A stretch of DNA of 25,498 nt, taken from positions 1 to 25,498 of the forward strand of contig CABSFU010000015.1 in assembly GCA_902477075.1 (NCBI GenBank). Reading direction: 5' to 3'. A program made the position numbers and the translations under genes. The notes beneath the pieces were generated by a model. The model searched no databases. It was not told the DNA's origin and saw only the letters and a list, made by a program, of their open reading frames with translations. Each line of letters starts with the position of its first letter. Within the stretch, counting starts at the first letter, position 1. Positions 1-6,016 of the stretch are shown piece after piece. This DNA is from UMGS1498 sp900552335 (GTDB taxonomy: Bacteria > Bacillota_I > Bacilli_A > RF39 > UBA660).

Positions 1-2
1 AT

Positions 3-79
3 GGCGTGGTTGGTGAAGTGGTTAACACGGCGGATTGTGGTTCCGTTATGCAAGGGTTCGATCCCCTTACCGCGCCCCA
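3..79 (+). tRNA. tRNA-His (GTG anticodon)
   Basis: A complete cloverleaf is visible. The acceptor stem has eight pairs, because G at 3 (position -1) pairs with C at 76 (position 73), the identity mark of tRNA-His. The T arm is AAGGG/CCCTT around the loop TTCGATC. The anticodon loop TTGTGGT places GTG at 37-39. CCA is encoded at 77-79. The gene is intact and is the first feature of the window, so it may be the last member of a tRNA cluster lying upstream. The accessory island begins just after it. Confidence 0.95.
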
Positions 80-139
80 TTGTGAAATCTGCTCGAACTT
101 TTCGAGCTTGATAAATACTAATCCAATTTGGATTGGTCA

Positions 140-163
140 GAGTATTGAAATTTGTCAACACTC
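140..163 (-). repeat. Inverted copy of the 24-bp hairpin repeat found at 3460-3483
   Basis: Read on the minus strand, this 24-mer matches the terminator stem at 3460-3483 with one mismatch, in the loop. The unit is itself a nine-pair hairpin (GAGTGTTGA/TCAATACTC, one G-T pair). This copy has no T run after it on either strand, so it is not an obvious terminator here. The two copies are inverted and bracket about 3.3 kb of the toxin-cassette array. Confidence 0.6.
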
Positions 164-170
164 AAAAAAG

Positions 171-192
171 GAAGAGTTTATCTCTTCTTTTT
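171..192 (+). terminator. Intrinsic terminator downstream of tRNA-His
   Basis: A six-pair stem (GAAGAG/CTCTTC) with loop TTTAT is followed by five T. Two further hairpins lie between it and the tRNA: GCTCGAA/TTCGAGC at 91-107, and a nine-pair stem at 117-137 with one G-T pair. Neither of those has a T run, so they may be spacers or processing structures. No gene is seen in 80-220. Confidence 0.6.
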
Positions 193-219
193 GCTTTCAT
201 ATAATAAATTGCAATATAA

Positions 220-245
220 AACTGACTAGAATTTAGCCAGTTTTT
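220..245. terminator. Bidirectional terminator between tRNA region and DUF4352 remnant
   Basis: A nine-pair stem (220-228 with 234-242, one G-T pair) with loop GAATT is followed by T5 on the plus strand and by TTTTATAT on the minus strand. It can end transcripts from the tRNA side and also the minus-strand DUF4352 remnant that stops at 251. Confidence 0.6.
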
Positions 246-250
246 GGTTT

Positions 251-650
251 CTATTGAACTACGAATTCGATAACATTACCATCAGTCCAGAAATCTGCGT
301 TATACTCAACAGTTATTTTTTTGGCCTTTTTAGGAACTTCATATAATATATAACCTACAACTTTCTTTCCTTTTCCAAGAGTTGCTGATAAGTCTTTATA
401 GTTATCACTTCCATACATATATGAATCAACTGCTTCACCATCAGCATAGGCATTGAAACTCATACTACTAACATATAATTCATCATTATCTTCATTAATG
501 TTTTCAACTTCAAATTTTTATGCAATGATTTTATTGCTATCTTTTGACCCTAGATATTCGTTATAATCAGTGACATTAGTATTTATTTCAGTCATAGTTA
601 TTTTTTCATATTTGTTTTGGAATGTTTCATTTAGTTTAAATGAAGTTTTT
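251..650 (-). pseudogene. Broken DUF4352-type (Ig-like) lipoprotein domain gene
   Basis: The minus-strand frame encodes the end of a DUF4352-like beta-sandwich domain. Seen are KFEVEN, SMSFNAYADG, LSATLGKGKKVVGYILYEVP and a closing ADFWTDGNVIEFVVQ, all typical of secreted lipoproteins of this family in Bacillota. An in-frame TAA (520-518) interrupts it just before KFEVEN, where the family normally has a residue such as Tyr; TAT to TAA would explain it. Upstream the same frame continues (FKLNETFQNKYEKI, ATG at 595) to about 650, then meets stops. The signal peptide, lipobox and linker are absent, because the RHS fragment on the other strand begins there. It is therefore both truncated and nonsense-mutated. 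The 70-residue frame from 463 is a remnant, not a full gene. Confidence 0.75.
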
Positions 651-651
651 T

Positions 652-1617
652 ATTATATTTGAAAAAACTGGCGAAAATGTGTTATACTACTGATATAATG
701 ATACGAGTGATTTAATTGGTTTGAATTATAATGGTGTAATTTATTATTATATTAAAAATTATCAAAATGATATTATAGGATTATTAGATAGTAATTATAA
801 CATTGTAGCTAAGTATGAATATGATTCATTTGGTAATATCATTAACATCACTGATGAAAATAATAATGATATTTCTAATGATACTAATCATATAGCAAAT
901 ATAAATCCATTTAGATATAGAAGTTATTATTATGATAAAGAAACAAAATTATATTATTTAAATAGTAGATATTATAATTCTGATTGGTGCAGATTTATTA
1001 ATATGGATTCTTATGGTGGCGAAATTGGAGGTCATATATTATCCCATAACACATATGCATATGCATTAAATAATCCAATTGTTAACTATGATAGTGATGG
1101 TAATTTTGCTTTTGCTATAGGTATTCCAGCAATAGCAAAAGGAATTTTAGCTTTGGCTACAACGCTAGTTGCATATAATGCTCTTAAAGGCTTAATCACA
1201 ACAGCAGTTACATCAATAGCAGGTGCTTTGAATAACCCATATGTAGGGACTAAGACTAAAAACAAAGAAAAATCAAAGGCTACAACAAAATCGACAACAA
1301 AAACAAGTACTAAAGTTTTACCTATTTCGCAATATGCACCACAACAAAGTGAAGCAATCAAACCTTGCACAACTGCAAAAATTAGTAAAGGTGATGTTGT
1401 TAGAGGAGAGCGATTAACTATTGAAGAAACTATTAATCACGTAAAAATGAATAATGATGTAATGTGTGATACAAGAATTTCAGCTTACAGTGTTGCTAGT
1501 CAATTTGCAGGTTTTTATGAAGATCCAGCACATCATAATGGTGCCAAAGGATATTATCCGCATTTTCATCCGTGGAATGGTCCAAATCATCCACATATAT
1601 GGTTTTATGGAATATAA
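652..1617 (+). pseudogene. Orphan RHS C-terminal cassette with uncharacterised His-rich toxin tail
   Basis: This is the C-terminal part of an RHS/YD-repeat toxin. The RHS core is clear: EKTGENVLYY, DIIGLLDSNYNIVAKYEYDS, NPFRYRSYYYDKETKLYYL, NSRYYNSDWCRFIN, then the boundary NYDSDGNFAFA that precedes variable toxin tails. Alignment with the copy near 6773 shows the frame is broken by TGA at 691-693; an open frame resumes with TTG at 721. Two conserved Gly of the core (RGYYYD, GRF) are Ser and Cys here, suggesting decay. The tail (about residues 120-298 of the open frame) has a hydrophobic stretch, a Lys/Thr-rich linker and a closing His-rich block, GYYPHFHPWNGPNHPHIWF. I do not recognise the toxin family; a metal-dependent or His-based nuclease is one guess. 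No secretion signal or N-terminal shell is present. Confidence 0.75.
661..1012 (+). repeat. RHS-core block duplicated at about 6773-7126
   Basis: The DNA here resembles 6773-7126 closely enough to align by eye, with identical runs such as ATAAATCCATTTAGATATAG. Both blocks are RHS core directly before a toxin tail. Direct repeats of this kind are the usual substrate for swapping C-terminal toxin cassettes by homologous recombination (known for Rhs loci; inferred here). Confidence 0.65.
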
Positions 1618-1633
1618 TAGAAGGTGATAAATT

Positions 1634-2341
1634 GTGTTAGTAAAGAGTGATATTAATTTAGAAGAAAATAAAGGAATTTTAAATTATATGGTACAAAAAT
1701 GTAATGTTATTTCTCTGACAAAATATCAAGATCAACATAGTGAAGAAAATGATAGAGTAATTAATATTATATTGAATAGTAATAAATATCAAAAAGAAGA
1801 TATTTTAAATATTAATCCAATTAATGGTACTGATGAGTTTTATGAATACTATAAAGATAGTAGTGAGATATTTAATGATGATTATATAAATAAATATGAA
1901 AATGCTTCATGTAATCCATCACTTTTTGAAATTAATAGAAAAAATACCATTACTGGTAGTATATATAGATATATTTATAATTATAAAACAGATGAATTTA
2001 TTCATAAATATAAAGACATAATTGTAAAAAAGGAAGAAGTATTATTAACCAGCGGTATACATCATAGTACTATTTATTACTTTAAATTAAATACTGACAT
2101 AAAAAAAGAATTAATATTAAAAAAATCAATTTCTAAATGGCAATACCCATATTCAATGGAAGATATATCATTTTATTTAGATGATTATTGTTATCTCCAA
2201 TCAATATCTCACGAAGATATATGTGAAATATATTATGATAACGAAGAAGAATTTAAATATCTGAAATTGATAGGAATAGAATTTGATAATGAAAATTATA
2301 TTCCAGCATCAAAAGATAATTCATCATATCCAAATTTTTAA
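1634..2341 (+). CDS. Putative immunity protein of the first RHS cassette
   Basis: A 235-residue acidic, soluble-looking protein with no membrane segment or signal peptide. I do not recognise its family. It starts with GTG at 1634, preceded by AAGGTGAT at correct spacing and only 16 bases after the RHS tail. That position is where cognate immunity genes lie in polymorphic-toxin loci, and this is the only basis for the function. It is rich in Asn, Lys, Ile, Tyr and ATA codons, like the rest of the island. It is intact, so it may still protect the cell even though the toxin gene beside it has lost its 5' part. Alternative: an unrelated orphan gene. Confidence 0.6.
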   Translation: MLVKSDINLEENKGILNYMVQKCNVISLTKYQDQHSEENDRVINIILNSNKYQKEDILNINPINGTDEFYEYYKDSSEIFNDDYINKYENASCNPSLFEINRKNTITGSIYRYIYNYKTDEFIHKYKDIIVKKEEVLLTSGIHHSTIYYFKLNTDIKKELILKKSISKWQYPYSMEDISFYLDDYCYLQSISHEDICEIYYDNEEEFKYLKLIGIEFDNENYIPASKDNSSYPNF

Positions 2342-2387
2342 ATGTAATAATTTATATGAATGATTAAAAAGAAAAAGATGGTGAAAT

Positions 2388-2584
2388 ATGACAATAGAAC
2401 AATTCGTAGAAAAATTTGAATTTTATATGAGAAAATTAGGATAGCTACTTTAAATGGTGATTATATTAGTGGTAATCGTGCTGAAAAGGAAATAAGCAAA
2501 AATAAAGAATACGGAATATTTTGTTTTAATGCTGAAATGACATTAAAAGTTTATAACGGTGAAATACAAAATAGAAAATTATAG
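2388..2584 (+). pseudogene. Small frameshifted gene, possible second immunity remnant
   Basis: GGTGAA followed by ATG (2388) starts MTIEQFVEKFEFYMRK and stops after 18 codons. Shifting frame near 2433 restores a continuous reading (KIRIATLNGDYISGNRAEK, then a Cys- and Phe-containing segment) that ends at TAG 2582-2584. Start, ribosome binding site and a coherent product across the shift suggest a real gene of about 65 residues broken by a one- or two-base indel. The product is not recognised. It lies between the first immunity gene and a terminator, so it may have been an accessory or second immunity gene of the same cassette. Confidence 0.45.
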
Positions 2585-2626
2585 AACATTTAGATACGAT
2601 GTAAAATAATATTATCATATTCACAA

Positions 2627-2657
2627 AAAAGTAAAATGAATTTTCATTTTGCTTTTT
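2627..2657 (+). terminator. Terminator closing the first toxin/immunity cassette
   Basis: A fourteen-pair A/T-rich stem (2627-2640 with 2643-2656, one T-G pair) with a very small loop is followed by T. It sits where the first cassette ends and the remnant of the next begins. Confidence 0.6.
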
Positions 2658-2662
2658 ATTGA

Positions 2663-2812
2663 TTTTATGATACAGCTATTAAAATAATTGATACAATCCT
2701 TGTTGAATATGATACATCAGGAACTTATTTTGTTGGACTTGAATTTTCACTTCATATTGGGGTTGGTGGTCATATTAAGGTAGGATTCAATATCCCGTGG
2801 GATTGGAATTAA
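2663..2812 (+). pseudogene. C-terminal remnant of a toxin tail
   Basis: The frame after TGA at 2660-2662 is open for 49 codons and has no plausible start. It reads DTAIKIIDTILVEYDTSG, then GLEFSLHIGVGGHIKVGF and NIPWDWN, ending at TAA 2810-2812. The Gly-rich beta-like pattern looks like the end of a secreted protein. It is followed after a few bases by a ribosome binding site and the immunity-like gene at 2833, which matches toxin-immunity order. Its join to the preceding terminator suggests a recombination junction. The family is not recognised. Confidence 0.45.
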
Positions 2813-2832
2813 AATGAAAGGTGAGTTATATA

Positions 2833-3408
2833 ATGAAAAGCATTAAAATATTTGAAAAACAATTAACAAGACAAAATTTAATATTAACCTTGATTATACT
2901 TTTAATAATTATTTGTATTCTGTTTTCTATTTTTATAAAACAAAGTAATATAATAGATAGTTATTTTCCCTTTGTTTTAATAGTTTTATTATTTGTCTAT
3001 GTTCCAGGTATTTTAACAATGATAAAGATAAATCAGCTGAAAAATGATTAAACATTAGAAAAAGAATTAGAAAATATAATAGTGTATTGTCAAAATGCAT
3101 ATATATTAACAGAAAATTATATAATTCCCAATTTTTCAAAGAAGAAGATTATAAAATATTCAGATATTATATTAATGTATACTAAAAAACATAAAACGAG
3201 AAATGGTTTAGATGAATATTTACATTTAATACTAGATAATGGTAGACACGAAAAATTTATAATAAATACTACTACTATCTGTATTGGTGCGAATGTAGAA
3301 CCATATGATTTTTCGAAAATTATAATTGAAAAAAATAAAAATATATTAATTGGGTATACAGAATATAACAAAAATATTGTTTTTCAAAAATATGACATAC
3401 AAATATGA
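2833..3408 (+). pseudogene. Membrane immunity-like protein split by an in-frame TAA
   Basis: AAAGGTGA at 2817-2824 serves ATG 2833. The frame encodes two hydrophobic helices (about residues 17-39 and 46-63), reaches TAA at codon 73 (3049-3051), and continues in the same frame without another stop to 3408. The second part (NIIVYCQNAYILTENYIIPN, then HLILDNGRHEKFIINT) looks like a small soluble beta domain of the kind that follows paired helices in membrane-anchored immunity proteins. Read through, it is a coherent protein of about 190 residues. The internal GTG at 3082 has no ribosome binding site. A single nonsense mutation in an immunity gene whose toxin is already reduced to a tail is the simplest reading. 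Confidence 0.6.
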
Positions 3409-3430
3409 TAAATAAGCTTAACTAAAAAGA

Positions 3431-3495
3431 AAGATTTAGATAATTCTAAATCTTCTTCAGAGTGTTGACAAAGTTCAATACTCTTTTCTTTTTTT
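3431..3495 (+). terminator. Double hairpin terminator closing the second cassette
   Basis: Two stems follow each other. The first is a ten-pair hairpin (3431-3440 with 3445-3454, loop TAAT). The second is a nine-pair hairpin (3460-3468 with 3475-3483, one G-T pair), followed by TTTTCTTTTTTT. The second is a strong intrinsic terminator. Confidence 0.8.
3460..3483 (+). repeat. 24-bp hairpin repeat, inverted partner of 140-163
   Basis: This stem of the terminator above matches the minus strand of 140-163 at 23 of 24 positions, the difference lying in the loop. Such precise sharing is more than expected for unrelated terminators. Confidence 0.6.
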
Positions 3496-3537
3496 CAAAA
3501 TGGTTTATGGTATACTTACAATGAGGGGTGATTTGAT

Positions 3538-4524
3538 TTGAAAAAAAATAAAAATTCGCCAAATTATTTAAAAAAAATATTTTTTATACCGTCGATATTT
3601 TTAATATTTTTTTCATTAATTGCTATGATACCTGATGAATCTGAAACTAATCCATTAACATGGAGCGAACTAATTATGGCAGATATTATTTTGTTGCTAT
3701 TATGGTATGTAATATCATATATAATTTCGTTGATAATTAATAAATTTAAAGGAAATGAAAATGAAAATTCAAATGGAGATAATTATGAAAAATCGAACAT
3801 TATTATAAAATATTTTAAAAGAACTAAGCTTTCATTTACAATGATGTGTATTACATTTGTAATTTCTTTTTTCTTTTTATATTTTGGAATTGTAGAAGAT
3901 ATTAAATGGATGTGTATTACAATGCTTATTGGCTCATTTCCATTTATTATATATTTAATTATAACATTATGTGTAAATAAGTTTTACGAAAAGAAATATG
4001 TAAAAAATATTTATAATATATTTACTCCAATTTTTACAATATGTGTTTTAATCTATTATTGTGTGGCTATATTTGTTTGTTTATTAATTCAAGTTGCACA
4101 CCCAGTTACTAATATAAATAAATATAAATATGTAATTTCTGATAGTTTATTCACCATTTTTCCAAAGCAAATTCCACAAAATGCAAATAACAAATTTTTT
4201 TATTATCAACCTGGTGTTCTACAAGGTGGTACGACTATAATTTTATATTATGTAGATAATAGTTTGAATCAAGAGTTAATTTATGATAAATATGTTGATA
4301 ATTCAAAATGGATTGGATATTTAAGTGATTATATGGATAGTGAAAATTTGCTTGTCGATGCTTTTTATAATACACCAATTGAAAAAGAAAAAGAAAAAGC
4401 TTTTAAAATATTTTTGATTGATGGTTCTTGTGATAATTCAGGATATTGTAATCATGGAAAATATTTAATTGTCGCTATAAATGAACAAACAAGAGAAATT
4501 TTGTATAAATCTAAAACATGGTAA
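3538..4524 (+). CDS. Uncharacterised multi-pass membrane protein
   Basis: A 328-residue protein starting with TTG at 3538, supported by AGGGGTGAT just before it. The N-terminal two thirds holds about five hydrophobic segments (about residues 12-32, 45-68, 97-120, 125-147 and 160-185). The last 140 residues are soluble, with FPKQIPQNANNKFFYYQPG, VLQGGTTIILYY and a Cys pair in GSCDNSGYCNHGKYLI. I do not recognise the family. The soluble part may face outward. It stands alone between two terminators with no toxin remnant before it, so it may be an orphan immunity protein or unrelated cargo. Its base composition matches the island. Confidence 0.6.
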   Translation: MKKNKNSPNYLKKIFFIPSIFLIFFSLIAMIPDESETNPLTWSELIMADIILLLLWYVISYIISLIINKFKGNENENSNGDNYEKSNIIIKYFKRTKLSFTMMCITFVISFFFLYFGIVEDIKWMCITMLIGSFPFIIYLIITLCVNKFYEKKYVKNIYNIFTPIFTICVLIYYCVAIFVCLLIQVAHPVTNINKYKYVISDSLFTIFPKQIPQNANNKFFYYQPGVLQGGTTIILYYVDNSLNQELIYDKYVDNSKWIGYLSDYMDSENLLVDAFYNTPIEKEKEKAFKIFLIDGSCDNSGYCNHGKYLIVAINEQTREILYKSKTW

Positions 4525-4542
4525 TTAATTATTTATTTATAA

Positions 4543-4574
4543 ATGTTAAATCAAAAAAATGTTAAATCAAAAAA
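4543..4574 (+). repeat. Two tandem copies of a 16-bp unit
   Basis: ATGTTAAATCAAAAAA occurs twice in perfect tandem, just after the stop of the preceding gene. It looks like replication slippage; no function is visible. Confidence 0.75.
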
Positions 4575-4590
4575 TACTAATTAAAAGTGG

Positions 4591-4629
4591 CTGCCATGAA
4601 ATGAAATAATTTCATGCAGTTCTTTTTTT
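4591..4629 (+). terminator. Intrinsic terminator after the membrane protein gene
   Basis: An eleven-pair stem with one bulged C (CTGC then ATGAAAT, pairing with ATTTCAT then GCAG) and loop GAAATA is followed by TTCTTTTTTT. Confidence 0.8.
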
Positions 4630-4857
4630 GTTTAATTAAAATATAAAAAACGCTAGAAAAATTAACTTCTAACACTATATATGATACGATCAAATTGCTG
4701 AAAGAAGATGTATCACATGAATTATTTTACCATAAAAAGATCTATTTTCATAGTTTCCTCAAAAGAATGCTAATATTAATATTTTCTGAAAAAGAAAAAA
4801 ATTATATATATTTAATGTTAATCATTAGTAAGAGAGGAAAACCCCCTCTTTTTATGT
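4630..4857. other. Gene-free stretch with a weak terminator-like hairpin
   Basis: Between 4525 and 4907 no gene is supported. Besides the tandem repeat and terminator listed above, 4833-4854 forms AGAGG/CCTCT followed by TTTTTA, which could be a weak terminator or attenuator. It lies directly before TATAAT at 4858. The rest is A/T-rich with scattered stops in all frames and may hold unrecognisable cassette remnants. Confidence 0.4.
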
Positions 4858-4863
4858 TATAAT
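4858..4863 (+). promoter_or_regulatory. Candidate -10 box for the gene at 4908
   Basis: TATAAT lies about 45 bases before the start codon. No good -35 is found at 16-18 bases upstream, where a hairpin lies instead, so support is partial. Confidence 0.35.
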
Positions 4864-4907
4864 AACTATATAAATAATAAAAAAATAGAAGAAGGGAAGT
4901 GATTTGT

Positions 4908-5216
4908 ATGAAGACAAAAAATAAGATTATTATTTGTATAATTATATGTTTAGTAATTGTTTTGATTAATCTTTTTGATTATTATTATAATCAATTACCT
5001 ACCGTAATTTTAAAAGATAATTTAACGGTAACTGCATTATCAGATGTTACAAATTTATCATTTATAGAAAAAATAGAAGACGGAGTTGTTATTTCAAAGG
5101 AAGAAAAAATTGATACAACTTCACTTGGTAAAAAAGAAATTGTTATTGTAATAAAAAATAAATGTGGAAAAGAAAGAAAATACAAATATTTCATTGAAGT
5201 CATCGATACTAATTAA
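4908..5216 (+). CDS. Small membrane-anchored protein with Ig-like (DUF5011-type) domain
   Basis: A 102-residue protein. GAAGGGAAGTGAT precedes ATG 4908, which is preferred over the GTG at 4899 lying inside that ribosome binding site. Residues 6-24 form one membrane helix and the rest is probably extracellular. The pattern LPTVIL, EDGVV, IDTTSLGKKEIVIVIKN, CGKERKY, EVIDTN resembles bacterial Ig-like DUF5011 domains, in which a Val-Asp-Thr strand is followed by a Gly turn and an interaction strand. Function is unknown. Its place within the cassette array suggests a possible immunity or cell-surface partner, but there is no direct evidence. Confidence 0.6.
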   Translation: MKTKNKIIICIIICLVIVLINLFDYYYNQLPTVILKDNLTVTALSDVTNLSFIEKIEDGVVISKEEKIDTTSLGKKEIVIVIKNKCGKERKYKYFIEVIDTN

Positions 5217-5255
5217 TTTTTATATAAAAATTAATATTGTGCTAATTGTGAGTAG

Positions 5256-5309
5256 AAAAATGGTGTATATCCATCACCTGAACAAATTATTCCAAGTTTT
5301 GCATATTAG
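5256..5309 (+). pseudogene. Possible last residues of a lost toxin tail
   Basis: The frame reads KNGVYPSPEQIIPSFAY and stops with TAG, twenty bases before an immunity-like gene with a strong ribosome binding site. An in-frame TAG precedes it at 5253. The order (tail end, then small membrane gene) copies that at 2663-2833, which is the only reason to list it. Confidence 0.2.
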
Positions 5310-5328
5310 GATATGAGGAGGTTTTAAG

Positions 5329-5943
5329 ATGAACTATTATACATTAAGAATTATTACTTTTGTATTGTTATTGCTTATATTATTAGTATTGTTTAAGTTT
5401 ATACTTAAGAAAAAAATAAACAATGAAAAAAAATATAATAGAATAAAAATTATTGTTTTATCAATTATGTTGTTTATAAGTTGGGATTTTCCATATGAAA
5501 AAACATTTATAAAATTTGATACAGTGGAATCCTCTTTTTCTTATTATTTTCCTAGCGGAAGAATAATAAAAGAGCATGAAAAAGGTAGTGATACATATTT
5601 ATTATATGCTGATTCTGGACATAAGGGGTTTATGTATTATGAAAAAACAACAAACGGATGGACATTTACAAAAGGTAAAATAATTTCAAAAACGTATAAT
5701 AAATATCTTATTACAATTAACGAGATATCTTCAAAAGACATAAGTGGTATTATAATTAGTTATCCAGTATATGATGATGAAGATTTAATAAATGATTCAT
5801 TAGATAATAAATTTGAAAAAATAACTCAAAAGGATAATTTAAATGGTGCAACTTTTGATACTATATTTACAACTGTTGATCAACTATTGGATGACAAGTA
5901 TACTATTTATTTTGGAAAACAAGAATATAAGCCGTTAAATTAA
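5329..5943 (+). CDS. Putative membrane immunity-like protein
   Basis: A 204-residue protein with AGGAGG at 5316-5321 before ATG 5329. There are two hydrophobic helices (about residues 6-27 and 40-56) with a Lys-rich turn between them, then a soluble domain of about 145 residues: FDTVESSFSYYFPSGRIIKE, LYADSGHKGFMYYEKT, IYFGKQEYKPLN. Proteins with this layout recur in gut Bacillota (my recollection, not checked), but I cannot name a domain. It is flanked by a possible toxin tail before and a terminator after, so a cassette immunity role is plausible. No frameshift or stop is seen and it looks functional. Confidence 0.55.
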   Translation: MNYYTLRIITFVLLLLILLVLFKFILKKKINNEKKYNRIKIIVLSIMLFISWDFPYEKTFIKFDTVESSFSYYFPSGRIIKEHEKGSDTYLLYADSGHKGFMYYEKTTNGWTFTKGKIISKTYNKYLITINEISSKDISGIIISYPVYDDEDLINDSLDNKFEKITQKDNLNGATFDTIFTTVDQLLDDKYTIYFGKQEYKPLN

Positions 5944-5970
5944 AAAAATTAGGATAAAATATAATGTACT

Positions 5971-6012
5971 AAAAAAGTCAGAAATTTTATAATTTGAAAA
6001 TTCTAACTTTTT
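5971..6012 (+). terminator. Terminator at the junction with the truncated RHS gene
   Basis: A long imperfect stem (AAAAAAGT then AGAA and TTTT, pairing with AAAA then TTCT and ACTTTTTT; one C-A mismatch and a bulged A) ends in T6. RHS-coding sequence begins within about 20 bases of its end, marking a cassette junction. Confidence 0.7.
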
Positions 6013-6016
6013 TGTT

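Noticed and set aside
80..140. Hairpins after the tRNA as terminators
   Set aside because: Stems at 91-107 and 117-137 have no T run; only 171-192 fits a terminator.
6..236. 76-codon open frame over the first bases
   Set aside because: It overlaps the complete tRNA-His and the hairpins after it; no ribosome binding site.
691..693. TGA read as Trp (Mycoplasma-type code) to rescue the first RHS cassette
   Set aside because: TGA ends the M23, DUF1003 and glucosaminidase genes at normal family lengths, and other lesions in the island are TAA or frameshift.
1086..1370. 94-codon minus-strand frame inside the first RHS tail
   Set aside because: It mirrors the plus-strand Ala/Lys/Thr-rich segment and has no ribosome binding site or family likeness.
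2933..3371. Two minus-strand frames over the immunity-like gene
   Set aside because: Shadows of the plus-strand frame, with compositions expected from reading membrane and Lys/Ile-rich codons backwards.
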